Positions 41,976-51,976 of a stretch of DNA of 64,000 bases are shown here, piece by piece. Under the pieces are notes generated by a model, which worked only from the letters and a program-made list of their open reading frames with translations, was not told the DNA's origin and ran no database searches. How positions within the stretch are numbered: position 1 is the stretch's first letter; every line of letters begins with the position of its first letter. The stretch is from Microbacterium sp. LWO14-1.2 (lineage in GTDB: Bacteria; Actinomycetota; Actinomycetes; Actinomycetales; Microbacteriaceae): assembly GCF_038397715.1 (NCBI RefSeq), contig NZ_CP151633.1, positions 1,736,001 through 1,800,000 on the forward strand, given 5' to 3'. The position numbers and the translations under genes were made by a program.

Positions 41976-43409
41976 TCAGGCGGACTGCCTGCCGTACTCC
42001 TCGAGCAGGCGCAGCCAGATCTCGCTGATGGTCGGATACGCCGGAACGGCGTGCCAGAGGCGGGAGATCGGCACCTCGCCGACGACCGCCACGGTCGCCG
42101 CCTGCACGAGCTCGGCGACCTCGGGTCCGACGAACGTGGCGCCGAGCACGACGTCGCGCTCGGCGTCGATCACGAGGCGCGCGTGACCGTCGAAACCGTC
42201 CTCGTAGACGCTCGCTCCGGCGATCCCGCCGAGGTCGTAGTCGACCACGGCGACCTCGTGCCCGGCCTTGCGGGCCTCGGCCTCGGTGAGCCCGACCGAC
42301 GCGACCTCGGGGTACGAGAACGTGACCTGAGGCGCAGCGGCGTGGTCGGCGGTCGCGACGTGACGACCCCAGGGCGCGTCGTCGACGGCATCCCCCTTCG
42401 CGCGCGCCGCGATCACGTCGCCCGCCGCCCGCGCCTGGTACTTGCCCTGGTGCGTCAGCAGCACGCGGCCGTTGACGTCGCCCACGGCGTACAGCCAGTC
42501 GGAGCCGGGCACGCGCAAGGTGTCGTCGACCTCGATGTACCGGCCGGGCTCGAGCCCGACGGTGTCGAGGCCAATGTCGCCGCTGCGCGGAGTGCGTCCG
42601 GTGGCGACGAGCACCTCGGCGGTCGTGACCGTCGAACCGTCGGAGAGGTCGATCACCACACCGTCGTCGGTGCGCGTGACGTTCGCGGTACCGGTGTCGG
42701 TGCGCACGTCGACGCCGAGCTCCGCGAGCCCCGCGGCCACCCGCTCACCCGCGAACGACTCGAACGCGCCGAGCAGGCCGCTGCGGGCGATGACGGTCAC
42801 CTTCGTGCCCAGCGACGCGTAGACGGTCGCCATCTCGACGGCGACCACGCCCCCGCCGATCACCGCGAGCGAATCCGGCAGCTCCTCGGCGCTGGTCGCC
42901 TCCCGGCTCGTCCAGGGCTGGGCCTCGCGCAGACCAGGGACCGGTGGCACCGCAGCATCCGTCCCCGTGCTGATCGCGACCGCATGACGGGCTCGCAGCA
43001 CGCGCGTGCCGCCCTCGGCATCCGTCACCGTGACCTCGCGCTCGCCCGTGAGCCGTCCGTGGCCGCGGGCCAGATCGATGCCCGCCGAGTCGAGCCACTT
43101 CACCTGTCCGTCGTCCGACCAGTTGCTCGTGAACGAATCGCGGCGGTCGAAGACCGCGCGCACGTCGAGCTCGCCCGTGACGGCCTCGGCCGCGCCGCCG
43201 ACCTTCTTGGCCGCGCGCAGCGCCTGGGCCGGACGCAGCAGAGCCTTCGACGGCATGCACGCCCAGTAGGAGCACTCGCCCCCGACGAGCTCGCTCTCCA
43301 CGATGATCGCGGTCAGACCGCCCTGCACGGCACGGTCGGCGACGTTCTCGCCCACCGGTCCGCCTCCCAGCACGATCAGGTCGTATTCGTCGGTGTTCTC
43401 GGCAGTCAT
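41976..43409 (-). CDS. FAD-dependent pyridine nucleotide-disulfide oxidoreductase
   Basis: 477-residue flavoprotein of the dihydrolipoamide dehydrogenase / mercuric reductase / soluble transhydrogenase group. FAD-binding fingerprint DLIVLGGGPVGENVADRA, redox-active disulfide GGECSYWACMPSKALL (CxxxxC), a second NAD(P) Rossmann motif VIGGGVVAVEMATVYASLG, the FAD ribityl motif LYAVGDVNGRVLL and a C-terminal dimerisation domain. Classical lipoamide dehydrogenases end with a His-x4-Glu pair; here the tail reads RLWHAVPAYPTISEIWLRLL with HAVPAYPTISE, close to that pattern. Physiological substrate uncertain. The start MTAENTDEYDL was chosen because the upstream extension is basic and unlike the family. 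Confidence 0.87.
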   Translation of the reverse strand: MTAENTDEYDLIVLGGGPVGENVADRAVQGGLTAIIVESELVGGECSYWACMPSKALLRPAQALRAAKKVGGAAEAVTGELDVRAVFDRRDSFTSNWSDDGQVKWLDSAGIDLARGHGRLTGEREVTVTDAEGGTRVLRARHAVAISTGTDAAVPPVPGLREAQPWTSREATSAEELPDSLAVIGGGVVAVEMATVYASLGTKVTVIARSGLLGAFESFAGERVAAGLAELGVDVRTDTGTANVTRTDDGVVIDLSDGSTVTTAEVLVATGRTPRSGDIGLDTVGLEPGRYIEVDDTLRVPGSDWLYAVGDVNGRVLLTHQGKYQARAAGDVIAARAKGDAVDDAPWGRHVATADHAAAPQVTFSYPEVASVGLTEAEARKAGHEVAVVDYDLGGIAGASVYEDGFDGHARLVIDAERDVVLGATFVGPEVAELVQAATVAVVGEVPISRLWHAVPAYPTISEIWLRLLEEYGRQSA

Positions 43410-43520
43410 GCGATGCCCCTCTCCGTGGCCAGTCTTGCTCAGAACCAACGCCGAGTCACGGGGTTTGTTCCGCGGCCGCCGATCCGGGCGGGTCGGCACG
43501 CGAAGTGGAGGGCGCCAGCG

Positions 43521-44630
43521 TCAGCGCACGGGCAGGAAGTGGGTCGGCGTCGGGACCTGCGCCTCATGACGGATGCCGAGGGGCGCGCCCGTGCGCTCGT
43601 CGAGGTCGAGCAGCGCGATCGTGTCGGAGCGCTGCCCCGCGACGAGCAGCTTGCCCTCGTGCACGAGGTGATGCCGCGGCCAGTCGACCCCCGCGTCGGC
43701 GAGAGCGACCGGCTCGAGGCTCTCGCCCGCTCCGCGCACCCGCAGGGCGGCGATCGTGTTGCTGCCGCGCAGCGCCGTGTACAGGAACTGCCCGTCGCGG
43801 GTGCGGGCGAGCTCGGCGGGGAAGTCGACGCCCACCTGCGCGATCGGGCTCGACAGCACCGACGACACGACGCTCCAGGTGCCGTCGGGACCCGCGGCGA
43901 GAGTGAAGACCTCGCAGGAGTACTCGGTCACGACGTGCAGGTGCCCGCTCGGGTGCACGACCATGTGCCGCGGACCGGTGCCCTGCGGCAGGGTGATCTC
44001 GTGGTCGAGCACGAGACCGCCGGCCGTGGCCCGCCAGATGCGTACGAGGTCGAAGCCGAGGTCGGTCGTGGCGATGCGTCCGTCGGCGAGGAACGCCGCG
44101 GCGTGGGCATGCGACACCCGGGGATCGCCGGTCGCCGTGAGCGCACCCGCATAGGGGTCGGATGCCGCGGCCGCGACGCCCGCCGGGGCCGCGGTCTCGG
44201 CGGGTTCGCCGAGCAGGGCGGCGCGGAGTTCGGCGGCCTTGTTCGCGGCATCCGGCACCAGGCTCCCGTCGGGAGCGATCCCGATGCGCACCACGCGACC
44301 GTCGCCGTAGCAGCTCGCCACGAGGTAGCCGCCCGAGGGCGACACCGCGACGTGGCAGACGTACTGACCGGACTCGACCGGCTCGCCGAGCGGCTGCAGC
44401 GTGGACTCGCCGGTTCGGCGGAACGCCTGCACCGCGGCATCCCCCTCCAGCGCCGCGTAGACGACGTCGAGGGTGGGATGCTGCGCGAGCCAGGACGGCG
44501 ACGGGGTCTCGGTGACCGCGCCCCGGTACGAGAGCTTCGTCGGGGTCTGCTCGTCGCCGGCGAGAAGGCCGATGCCGTCGGCGGAGCCGCCCATCGCGGC
44601 ACCGTAGCCGCCGAGCCAGAAACGGGTCAT
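43521..44630 (-). CDS. Lactonase family beta-propeller protein (6-phosphogluconolactonase-like)
   Basis: 369-residue seven-bladed beta-propeller of the YbhE/Pgl lactonase family. Typical are the N-terminal TRFWLGGYG, LAQHPTLDVVYAALEG, VCHVAVSPSGGYLVASCYG, the VSHAHAAAFLADGRIATTDLG metal-site region and GTGPRHMVVHPSGHLHVVTE. The enzyme version hydrolyses 6-phosphogluconolactone, but many family members have other or no shown activity. It lies 7 nt downstream of purA on the same strand. Confidence 0.85.
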   Translation of the reverse strand: MTRFWLGGYGAAMGGSADGIGLLAGDEQTPTKLSYRGAVTETPSPSWLAQHPTLDVVYAALEGDAAVQAFRRTGESTLQPLGEPVESGQYVCHVAVSPSGGYLVASCYGDGRVVRIGIAPDGSLVPDAANKAAELRAALLGEPAETAAPAGVAAAASDPYAGALTATGDPRVSHAHAAAFLADGRIATTDLGFDLVRIWRATAGGLVLDHEITLPQGTGPRHMVVHPSGHLHVVTEYSCEVFTLAAGPDGTWSVVSSVLSSPIAQVGVDFPAELARTRDGQFLYTALRGSNTIAALRVRGAGESLEPVALADAGVDWPRHHLVHEGKLLVAGQRSDTIALLDLDERTGAPLGIRHEAQVPTPTHFLPVR

Positions 44631-44637
44631 GCGCGGA

Positions 44638-45924
44638 TCAGTCGAGCAGGTCGTGGCGGACGACGACCTGGTCGCGCTCCGGGCCCACGCCGATCACCGA
44701 GATGCGTGTGTTGCTCATGCCCTCCAGGGCGAGCACGTAGTCCTGGGCGTTCTTCGGCAGGTCGTCGAAGGTGCGCGCGGTGGAGATGTCCTCCGACCAC
44801 CCGGGGAAGTACTCCAGGATCGGGGTCGCGTGGTGGAAGTCGGTCTGGTTGACCGGCACCTCGTCGAAGCGCTCGCCGTCGACGTCGTAGGCGACGCACA
44901 CCGGAATCTCCTCGAGGCCGGTGAGGATGTCGAGCTTCGTGAGCACGAGATCGGTGATGCCATTGACGCGCGTCGCGTAACGGGTGATCGGGGCGTCGTA
45001 CCAGCCCACACGGCGCGGGCGCCCGGTGGTGGTGCCGAACTCGAAGCCGCGCGAGCGCAGCCACTCGCCCTGCTCGTCGAACAGCTCGGTCGGGAACGGA
45101 CCAGAGCCGACCCGGGTCGTGTAGGCCTTGACGATGCCGACGATGCGGTCGAGTGCGCCGGGGCCGACACCCGAACCCGATGCCGCGCCGGCCGCCGTCG
45201 CGGTCGACGAGGTGACGAACGGGTACGTGCCGTGGTCGATGTCGAGCATGGTGGCCTGGCCGCCCTCGAACACGACGACCTCGCCGCGGTCGAGCGCCTC
45301 GGCGATCAGGTAGCCGGTGTCGGCGACCATCGGGCGCAGGCGCTCGGCGTACGACAGCAGCTCCTCGACGATCTCGTCGACCGTGACCGCACGGCGGTTG
45401 AAGACCTTCACGAGCAGGTGGTTCTTCTGGTCGAGCGCGCCCTCGACCTTCTGACGCAGGATGTTCTCGTCGAACAGATCCTGCACGCGGATGCCCACGC
45501 GGTTGATCTTGTCGGCGTACGCCGGGCCGATACCGCGGCCGGTCGTGCCGATGTTGCGCTTGCCGAGGAAGCGCTCGGTGACCTTGTCGAGCGTGCGGTG
45601 GTAGGCGGTGATGATGTGCGCGTTCGCGCTCACCTTCAGCCGTGAGACGTCGATGCCGCGGGCGCCGAGCGCCTCGAGCTCGCTGAACAGCACCTCGAGA
45701 TCGATGACGACGCCGTTGCCGATCACGGGCGTGACGCCCGGGGACAGGATGCCGGAGGGCAGCAGGTGCAGCGCGTACTTCTCGTTGCCGACGACGACGG
45801 TGTGCCCGGCGTTGTTGCCGCCGTTGAACTTCACCACCCAGTCGGTGCGCTCACCGAGCAGGTCGGTGGCCTTCCCCTTGCCCTCATCGCCCCACTGGAC
45901 GCCGACGATCACGATTCCTGGCAT
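44638..45924 (-). CDS. purA: Adenylosuccinate synthetase
   Basis: 428-residue GTP-dependent ligase joining IMP and aspartate, the first committed step to AMP. The family signature is complete: [18 protein letters not shown] (P-loop and catalytic Asp), the [14 protein letters not shown] loop with the catalytic His, [19 protein letters not shown], and the nucleotide-binding [10 protein letters not shown] near the C-terminus. Full normal length. The start [15 protein letters not shown] gives the standard N-terminus. The downstream lactonase gene may be cotranscribed. Confidence 0.97.
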   Translation of the reverse strand: MPGIVIVGVQWGDEGKGKATDLLGERTDWVVKFNGGNNAGHTVVVGNEKYALHLLPSGILSPGVTPVIGNGVVIDLEVLFSELEALGARGIDVSRLKVSANAHIITAYHRTLDKVTERFLGKRNIGTTGRGIGPAYADKINRVGIRVQDLFDENILRQKVEGALDQKNHLLVKVFNRRAVTVDEIVEELLSYAERLRPMVADTGYLIAEALDRGEVVVFEGGQATMLDIDHGTYPFVTSSTATAAGAASGSGVGPGALDRIVGIVKAYTTRVGSGPFPTELFDEQGEWLRSRGFEFGTTTGRPRRVGWYDAPITRYATRVNGITDLVLTKLDILTGLEEIPVCVAYDVDGERFDEVPVNQTDFHHATPILEYFPGWSEDISTARTFDDLPKNAQDYVLALEGMSNTRISVIGVGPERDQVVVRHDLLD

Positions 45925-46012
45925 GGGTGTCCCCCTTGCTGACGCCGGGTTCGCACCGGCTGATGAGCTGGCCCTCTTCGGGCGGTCCCATCCTACCGAA
46001 GCGTGGTTTCAG

Positions 46013-46060
46013 GGCTGTTTCGGGTGAGCCTGGCCACCACCCGGGCGCGGCCGAACAGCC
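46013..46060. terminator. Hairpin between the orphan gene and purA
   Basis: Outer arms GGCTGTT (46013-46019) and AACAGCC (46054-46060) and inner arms CGGGTG (46021-46026) and CACCCG (46038-46043). It starts 23 bp beyond the stop of the leftward orphan gene at 46084, so it probably ends that transcript; it also lies in the purA leader region. Confidence 0.5.
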
Positions 46061-46083
46061 GAAGTCGCTGCCTCGGGTTCGCC

Positions 46084-46383
46084 TCAGCTTCGCGGAAGGA
46101 ATCTCTGAACGAATGCGTCGAGGACTCGACGCGCTTCGACACGCTCGTCTTCGTCGGGGACTACGTACTGGATGTGCTCGAGCTCGGCGATCAAGGCGCG
46201 AACCGCGTCGGCGACCCCTGAGCGATCGTTCTCGAACAGCCACTGCCGATTCGAGGCGAAGGACTGGATGTCCTCCAGACTCGTTGTCGCTCGCCCGTAC
46301 GACTCGAAAATCTCTGACAGTTCCGCCAGCAGCGACGCGTTGTACGGTGACGGCGTCACCTGGTCGGCTCGTTCATCGGTCAT
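46084..46383 (-). CDS. Hypothetical 99-residue acidic protein
   Basis: I do not recognise this protein. It is predicted to be helical, soluble and acidic (ELSEIFESYGRATTSLEDIQ; VPDEDERVEARRVLDAFVQR), with no cysteine, signal peptide or membrane segment. Codon use is a little less GC-biased than that of purA. Size and composition resemble small immunity or adaptor proteins, but no partner gene is adjacent. Start MTDERADQVTPSP; no clear Shine-Dalgarno apart from GGGAG at about 10 nt. Confidence 0.62.
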   Translation of the reverse strand: MTDERADQVTPSPYNASLLAELSEIFESYGRATTSLEDIQSFASNRQWLFENDRSGVADAVRALIAELEHIQYVVPDEDERVEARRVLDAFVQRFLPRS

Positions 46384-46547
46384 GGCCGCTCCCCACCTCT
46401 CGTGCGTGCCCGCGTGAGCATCACCCCGTCTCGCCCACGGTAATGGGGGCGCGGCTTCGGTGACACCCGATCACCTGGCGGGAAACCGACGGATGCTGTC
46501 ACTCGCCCGCATCGACCGATGTCGGTGGCCGGTGCCACGATCGGAGG

Positions 46548-47474
46548 ATGCCGAAGACTGATCTCCCCAGCGACGCGACGCTCGCGACACCCCGCCGCCA
46601 GGGGCCGCTCGTGCTCGTGGCCGCGCTGGTCACGGTCGTGCTGTGGGCGTCGGCGTTCATCGGCATCCGCGGAGCGGGTCCGCACTTCGACCCCGGGGCG
46701 CTCGCGCTGCTGCGCATGGCCGTCGGCAGTCTCGTGCTGGCTGTCATCGCGGTGCGCCACGGCATCCGTCTTCCCGCGCGCAGGAACTGGTGGCTGATCG
46801 CCGTGTGGGGCGTGGGCTGGTTCTGCGTCTACAACCTCGCTCTCAACGCGGCCGAGCGCACGCTCGACGCGGGCACCGCGGCAATGGTGGTGAACCTCGC
46901 ACCGCTCATGGTCGTCGTCTTCAGCGGACTCTTCCTGCGCGAGGGGTTTCCGAAGCCGCTGTTGATCGGCGCGCCGGTAGCGTTCCTCGGGGTCGTGTTG
47001 ATCGGCATGAACTCGTCGACGTCCGCCGGACCTGACCTCACGGGGCTGCTGCTCGCCCTGCTCGCGGCGGTCATGTACGCGGGTTGCACACTGCTGCAGA
47101 AGCGCCTGCTGAACGCGGGATCGGATGCGACGACGCTGACGTTCCTCGGCGCTGTCGCCGGCACAGTCGCCCTCCTCCCCTGGACCGGCAGTCTCATCGA
47201 TGCCGTGCAGACCGCTCCACTCGACTCGACGCTGTGGGTCGTGTACCTCGGCATCTTCCCGACGGCGATCGCCTTCACCACCTGGGCGTACGTCTTGCAG
47301 CGCAGCACCGCGGGGCAGACCTCGGCCACGACCTACGTCGTACCGGCCATCGCGATCCTGCTGTCGTGGGCGATCCTCGGCGAGGTCCCCACGCCGCTCA
47401 TGTTCCTCGGCGGAGCACTGTGTCTGCTCGGTGTGCTCGTCACCCGCATGCGCTGGCGGCAGCGCGGGAGCTGA
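46548..47474 (+). CDS. EamA/DMT family transporter
   Basis: 308-residue drug/metabolite transporter with ten hydrophobic segments arranged as two EamA repeats (about 18-150 and 162-300). Family words: LWASAFIGIRGAGPHFDPGA with the substrate-site region, RTLDAGTAAMVVNLAPLMVV at the end of repeat one, and GQTSATTYVVPAIAILLSWAILGEVPT in repeat two. Start MPKTDLPSDA preceded by GGAGG. Substrate unknown; amino acids or metabolites are usual. Monocistronic. Confidence 0.88.
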   Translation: MPKTDLPSDATLATPRRQGPLVLVAALVTVVLWASAFIGIRGAGPHFDPGALALLRMAVGSLVLAVIAVRHGIRLPARRNWWLIAVWGVGWFCVYNLALNAAERTLDAGTAAMVVNLAPLMVVVFSGLFLREGFPKPLLIGAPVAFLGVVLIGMNSSTSAGPDLTGLLLALLAAVMYAGCTLLQKRLLNAGSDATTLTFLGAVAGTVALLPWTGSLIDAVQTAPLDSTLWVVYLGIFPTAIAFTTWAYVLQRSTAGQTSATTYVVPAIAILLSWAILGEVPTPLMFLGGALCLLGVLVTRMRWRQRGS

Positions 47475-47645
47475 GCCACCTCTCTTCGCGCGGCGGATCG
47501 CCCTTCATCGGCCGGACGCGCCACGGTCGGCCGAACGACGCGCGTCCGGCCGACCGGAACGGCATCCGTCGCCCCCGTGCCAGCGCGGCCCGCCTGCTCA
47601 GGCCCGATTTCTCCGCATGTCGATAGTGTGTGCGCGGGAGGAAGT

Positions 47646-48347
47646 ATGAAGACCTGGTGGCCCTACGTCCGATTGGCATCCGCAGCGCTCGGCCTCGCCG
47701 CCGTGATCGCCCAGCTGTCGCTCACCCTGCAGATCGCGATGAGCGATCCGACCCCGTGGGGAAGCCACCTGCCCACGATCTGGGCCAACTTCTTCAGCTT
47801 CTTCACGATCGACTCCAACGTGATCGCCGCGGTGACGTTCATCATCGCCGCGATCTGGGCCATCCGGCACCGGCGCGACGACGAGAAGGAGCCCTCGTGG
47901 CTCGCCATCCTGCTCGTGTGTGCCAGCACATACATGATCGTCACGGGCATCGTCTACAACACCCTGCTGCGCGGCATCGAACTGCCCCAGGGCGTCACGG
48001 TGCCCTGGTCGAACGAGGTGCTGCACGTCGTCTTCCCGCTGGTGCTCCTGCTCGACGTGCTCTTCGCCCCTCGGCGCAGGGCGCTGCCGTGGAGCACCGT
48101 CTTCATCTCGGCGATCTTCCCGCTCGTGTGGGCCGCGTACACGATGATCCGCGCCAACCTGGTCATCTCGCCGTCCACCGGCGAAGCGTGGTGGTACCCC
48201 TACCCCTTCCTCAACCCGCACAAGGTCCCGGGCGAGTACCTCGGCGTCGCCGGCTACATCGTCGGCATCGCGGTCGCCATCATCGGCGTCGCCTGCCTCG
48301 TCGTCTGGGTAGGACGCCGCCGCGCAGCATCCGTCACCTCCGCCTGA
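47646..48347 (+). CDS. Pr6Pr family membrane protein
   Basis: 233-residue membrane protein with six to seven hydrophobic segments. Family-like words include [20 protein letters not shown] near the second segment, a [11 protein letters not shown] loop, [20 protein letters not shown] with a conserved His, and [13 protein letters not shown] before the last helix. The fold is shared with the FAR-17a/AIG1-like proteins; bacterial function is unknown. Start [11 protein letters not shown] has a strong GGAGGA site; the longer frame from 47577 lacks one. Confidence 0.82.
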   Translation: MKTWWPYVRLASAALGLAAVIAQLSLTLQIAMSDPTPWGSHLPTIWANFFSFFTIDSNVIAAVTFIIAAIWAIRHRRDDEKEPSWLAILLVCASTYMIVTGIVYNTLLRGIELPQGVTVPWSNEVLHVVFPLVLLLDVLFAPRRRALPWSTVFISAIFPLVWAAYTMIRANLVISPSTGEAWWYPYPFLNPHKVPGEYLGVAGYIVGIAVAIIGVACLVVWVGRRRAASVTSA

Positions 48348-48459
48348 TCCGACGGGCATGGGGAGAAGTCCCCATTCGAGGGCCGGAGGCGCACGAACGG
48401 ATGCCGTTACGCTGGTCGCGGGGGAACGTCGACGCGTCCCCGAGGGAACGAGGAGACCT

Positions 48460-49626
48460 GTGAACGAGCCCTACGCACCTGGCAGCCCCGCGGGTTCCAC
48501 CCCGCCGCCTCCGCCCGCCCCGTCGGCCTCGGCGGCCCCGCCCGCACCTCCGGCTCCGCCCGCGGCCCCGGCCACGCGCGCCGAGGCGAGCGCTGCTCAG
48601 CCCGCTCCTCCCGCTTCGCCCTCGGCGTCGAAGCGATCCGAAGCGCCGACCGACGCCGAGCTGCGCCGCGCGAGCGCCGTGCTGAAAACCGTGTCCGACG
48701 CGTACTCGGCGAAGATGGTCGGCCAGGAGCGCCTGCGTACGAGTCTGCTCATCTCGCTCATCGCCGGAGGGCACATCCTGCTCGAGAGCGTGCCGGGTCT
48801 CGCGAAGACCACTGCCGCGAGCACCCTGGCCGACACCGTGAAGGCGCAGTTCAAGCGCATCCAGTGCACGCCCGACCTGCTACCCAGCGACATCACCGGC
48901 AACCAGATCTACGACGCCGCGACCGGCTCGTTCCGCACCGTGCTCGGTCCGGTGCACGCGAACTTCGTGCTGCTCGACGAGATCAACCGTTCGAGCGCGA
49001 AGACCCAGAGCGCGATGCTCGAGGCGATGCAGGAGCACCAGACGACGATCGGCGGCGAGATCCACCCGCTGCCGAAGCCGTTCCTCGTCATCGCGACGCA
49101 GAACCCCATCGAGCAGGAGGGCACCTACGAGCTGCCCGAGGCGCAGATGGACCGCTTCCTGCTCAAGGAGATCGTCGAGTACCCGAGCCCGGCCGACGAG
49201 TTCGAGATCCTCGGACGCATCGACTCCGGCGTGCTCGATCCAGAGCGCCACGTGGAGAGCGCGATCACCCTCGACGACGTGCACATGCTGCAGGACGTCG
49301 CCTCGCGCATCTACGTCGACCCGGCGATCCGCAACTACATCGTGTCGATCGCCTACGTCACGCGGAACCCCGCGCCGTACATCGGCGAAGAGCGCGCCCG
49401 CTACATCAAGTACGGAGCCAGCCCCCGCGCGAGCATCGCGTTCCTGCAGGCGGCGCGCGCGCTGGCCCTGATCAACGGTCGCGGTCACGTGCTGCCGGAG
49501 GACATCCGCTCGCTGCGTCACCTCGTGCTGCGCCACCGTGTGCTGCTGACGTTCGAGGCCGACGCCGAGGGCATCCGCAGCGAGGAGATCATCGACCAGA
49601 TCTTCGGCGCCGTCCCCACTCCCTGA
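48460..49626 (+). CDS. MoxR family AAA+ ATPase
   Basis: 388-residue AAA+ ATPase thought to act as a chaperone maturing the von Willebrand factor A proteins encoded downstream. A disordered Pro/Ala-rich N-terminus of ~60 residues is followed by the ATPase with Walker [15 protein letters not shown], Walker [16 protein letters not shown], the MoxR word [13 protein letters not shown] and a sensor [22 protein letters not shown]-terminal lid contains [22 protein letters not shown] start with AGGAG. First gene of a six- to seven-gene operon running to 54907. Confidence 0.92.
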   Translation: MNEPYAPGSPAGSTPPPPPAPSASAAPPAPPAPPAAPATRAEASAAQPAPPASPSASKRSEAPTDAELRRASAVLKTVSDAYSAKMVGQERLRTSLLISLIAGGHILLESVPGLAKTTAASTLADTVKAQFKRIQCTPDLLPSDITGNQIYDAATGSFRTVLGPVHANFVLLDEINRSSAKTQSAMLEAMQEHQTTIGGEIHPLPKPFLVIATQNPIEQEGTYELPEAQMDRFLLKEIVEYPSPADEFEILGRIDSGVLDPERHVESAITLDDVHMLQDVASRIYVDPAIRNYIVSIAYVTRNPAPYIGEERARYIKYGASPRASIAFLQAARALALINGRGHVLPEDIRSLRHLVLRHRVLLTFEADAEGIRSEEIIDQIFGAVPTP

Positions 49627-49633
49627 CGCCCCC

Positions 49634-50521
49634 ATGCCCAGCCTGATCACGCAGGTGAAGAGCAAGCTCTTCATCCACTCGTCGCGCAAGTCGCTGCACG
49701 CGCTCGACGGCGCGTACGCGTCGCTGCTGCACGGGCGCAGCCTCGACTTCGAAGACCTGCGCAAGTACGAGTACGGCGATCAGGTGCGCGACATCGACTG
49801 GCGCGCGACGGCCCGGCTGGGCACCCCGCTCGTGAAGCGCCACCGCGCGCAGCGCATGCACACGGTGATGTTCGTGGTCGACACCGGACGGTCGATGGCG
49901 GCGCTCGCCCGCGACGAGCGCTCGAAGAAGGACCTGGCGATCCTCGCGACGGGTGTGCTCGGCATCCTCGCACTGCGCCACGGCGACGACTTCACCCTCG
50001 TCTCCGGCGACGCCGACGGCGTGCGCCGACGGGCGCCGGGACGCAGCGAGGGCGCTCTCGAGCACGCGCTGCGCACGGTCGATCGCGCGATCGACGACAG
50101 CACGGCTCCCAGCGATCGCGACGCCCTCCTGTCGTACGTCACGCGCACGATCTCGCGGCGCATGATCGTCGTCGTCATCACCGACGAGGCGCCGGTCACC
50201 ACCGAGACGGAGCGGATGCTGCGCCGGCTGCGGGTGCAGCACGACGTCCTGTGGCTGACCCTGCGCGACGCCGAACCGGTGCTCGACCACACCACGGGAA
50301 CCGTCCGCAGCGACGTCGACAGCATGTGGGAGGTGCCCGACTTCGTGCAGGGCGACCTCGACATCGTGCGCGAGCTCACCGCGCAGACCGAGGCGGATGC
50401 TGTGCGGCTCGCCGAGATCCTCAAGCGCATGGAGATCAGTCACGGAGTGCTCGCCGATCAGGACGACGCCGTCTCGCAGCTGCTGCAGCTGCTGAATCGG
50501 AGGTCGCATGCCCGGCTCTGA
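49634..50521 (+). CDS. DUF58 domain-containing protein
   Basis: 295 residues with the DUF58 signature GRSLDFEDLRKYEYGDQVRD-IDWRATARLG and a von Willebrand A-like fold starting MFVVDTGRSM. The classical membrane-anchored N-terminus of longer DUF58 proteins is absent, so this is the short cytoplasmic form. Standard second gene after MoxR. It starts 7 nt after the MoxR stop. Confidence 0.9.
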   Translation: MPSLITQVKSKLFIHSSRKSLHALDGAYASLLHGRSLDFEDLRKYEYGDQVRDIDWRATARLGTPLVKRHRAQRMHTVMFVVDTGRSMAALARDERSKKDLAILATGVLGILALRHGDDFTLVSGDADGVRRRAPGRSEGALEHALRTVDRAIDDSTAPSDRDALLSYVTRTISRRMIVVVITDEAPVTTETERMLRRLRVQHDVLWLTLRDAEPVLDHTTGTVRSDVDSMWEVPDFVQGDLDIVRELTAQTEADAVRLAEILKRMEISHGVLADQDDAVSQLLQLLNRRSHARL

Positions 50522-50999
50522 CGAGCTCTACCCTCCCGCGCAGTACGGCTGGGGATGGATGCTGCTCGCGATCGGCATCCTGCTGCTGCTCATCGCCGGC
50601 GCCTGGCTGGTGATCGTCCTGACGCGTCCGCGGCGCGACCTGACGCTCGTCCGTGACGGGCAGGGCGCCACACTGCAGACGGTCGACGTGCTGTCGCAGC
50701 TGCGGGTCGAGTACCTGGACGCGATCCAGCACATCGAGGACGACTACCGGGCGCGCACCCTCTCCGCACGCAACGCGAACTTCGAGCTCAGCCGGGTCGT
50801 CCGCACCTTCGTGAACGAGTACAGCGGACTGGAGGCGCCGGTGCTCGCGCTCGACGACCTCGTGGCGCGCGGCGTGCACCCGGCCCTCATCGACGCGATG
50901 GGCCGCCACTACTACCCCAGCATCTTCCGCCAGGGTCCCGCGATCGATCCGCTCGCGGGTGCCGAGGCCGCCAGGACGGTGGTGCGCACATGGCACTAG
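50508..50999 (+). CDS. Single-span membrane protein of the Bat operon (DUF4381-like)
   Basis: 163 residues with one hydrophobic segment (about 15-40, WMLLAIGILLLLIAGAWLVI) and a cytoplasmic helical domain (RVEYLDAIQHIEDDY to the end). Position between the DUF58 and BatA genes and topology match the DUF4381-type component of aerotolerance operons; sequence similarity was not checked. Overlaps the DUF58 gene by 14 nt and the next by 10 nt. Confidence 0.72.
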   Translation: MPGSDELYPPAQYGWGWMLLAIGILLLLIAGAWLVIVLTRPRRDLTLVRDGQGATLQTVDVLSQLRVEYLDAIQHIEDDYRARTLSARNANFELSRVVRTFVNEYSGLEAPVLALDDLVARGVHPALIDAMGRHYYPSIFRQGPAIDPLAGAEAARTVVRTWH

Positions 51000-51976
51000 C
51001 CAACGGGTGGGTGATCCTCGCCGTCGTGGGCGCCGCGATCGTCGCGATCCTGATCGGGGTTCTCCTCGGTCTGCGCGCGGGTGCGAAGACCGACGCGCAC
51101 GAGCGCGCGAGGGTCGCGCGCGCCGAGCGCCTGCGTGCCCTGCCGACGTTCCGTCAGGCGTTGAACCGACGCGTGCTGGCGCTCTCCGGCATCCTGCTGC
51201 TGGGGGTCATCGCCGTCGTCTCTGCGGGTGTCGTCGCCGCGCGGCCGATGTCGTCCCAGACGATCCAACCCGTGAACACGAGCCGCGACATCATGCTGTG
51301 CCTCGACGTGTCTGGGTCGATGAGCGAGGTCGATGTCGAGGTGCTCAGCGTCTTCGAGGAGCTGCTCGAGGACTTCGAAGGCGAGCGCATCGGGCTCACG
51401 ATCTTCAACAGCTCCCCGGTGCAGATCTTCCCCCTCACCGACGACTACCCGTTCATCCGCGAGCATCTGCAGAGCATCCGCGAGAGCTTCGACTACCTCG
51501 ACGAGGTGCCGGAGCACTGGGTGGGCACGCTCAACGGCAACGGCGCCTCGCTCATCGGCGACGGCCTCGCCGCCTGTGCGATGGCCTTCGACCACCCTGA
51601 TGACGAACGGTCCCGGTCGATCATCTTCGCCACCGACAACGAGATCAACGGCGCCTCGATCGTCACTCTCGACGAGGCGTCCGCGTATGCGAAGTCCGTG
51701 GGCGTGCGGGTGTTCGCGCTCAACCCGGTGGAGGGGAAGGATGCCGACGTGAGCGCCGAGCTCACCCGCGCCGCCGAGGCGACCGGCGGACAGGCCTACG
51801 GCCTGCGCGACACCACCACCGTGTCGGACATCGTGGCGCAGGTGCAGGAGCAGGAGGCAACCGAGCTGAAGGGTCAGGCTCAGGTCGTCTGGACCGACAC
51901 CCCGAACCTCTGGATCGTGGTGCTGCTCGTCTCGATGCTGTCGTTCATCGTCGTGCTCTGGAGGGTGAAGCTGTGA
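50990..51976 (+). CDS. von Willebrand factor A domain membrane protein, BatA-like
   Basis: 328 residues. Two hydrophobic segments near the N-terminus (about 5-27 and 60-82), a vWA domain (about 98-290) with an intact metal-ion site MLCLDVSGSMSEVD, and a C-terminal membrane segment WIVVLLVSMLSFIVVLW. Overlaps the next gene by 4 nt. BatA/BatB are linked to stress tolerance and cell envelope integrity in other bacteria; direct function not known here. Confidence 0.88.
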   Translation: MALANGWVILAVVGAAIVAILIGVLLGLRAGAKTDAHERARVARAERLRALPTFRQALNRRVLALSGILLLGVIAVVSAGVVAARPMSSQTIQPVNTSRDIMLCLDVSGSMSEVDVEVLSVFEELLEDFEGERIGLTIFNSSPVQIFPLTDDYPFIREHLQSIRESFDYLDEVPEHWVGTLNGNGASLIGDGLAACAMAFDHPDDERSRSIIFATDNEINGASIVTLDEASAYAKSVGVRVFALNPVEGKDADVSAELTRAAEATGGQAYGLRDTTTVSDIVAQVQEQEATELKGQAQVVWTDTPNLWIVVLLVSMLSFIVVLWRVKL

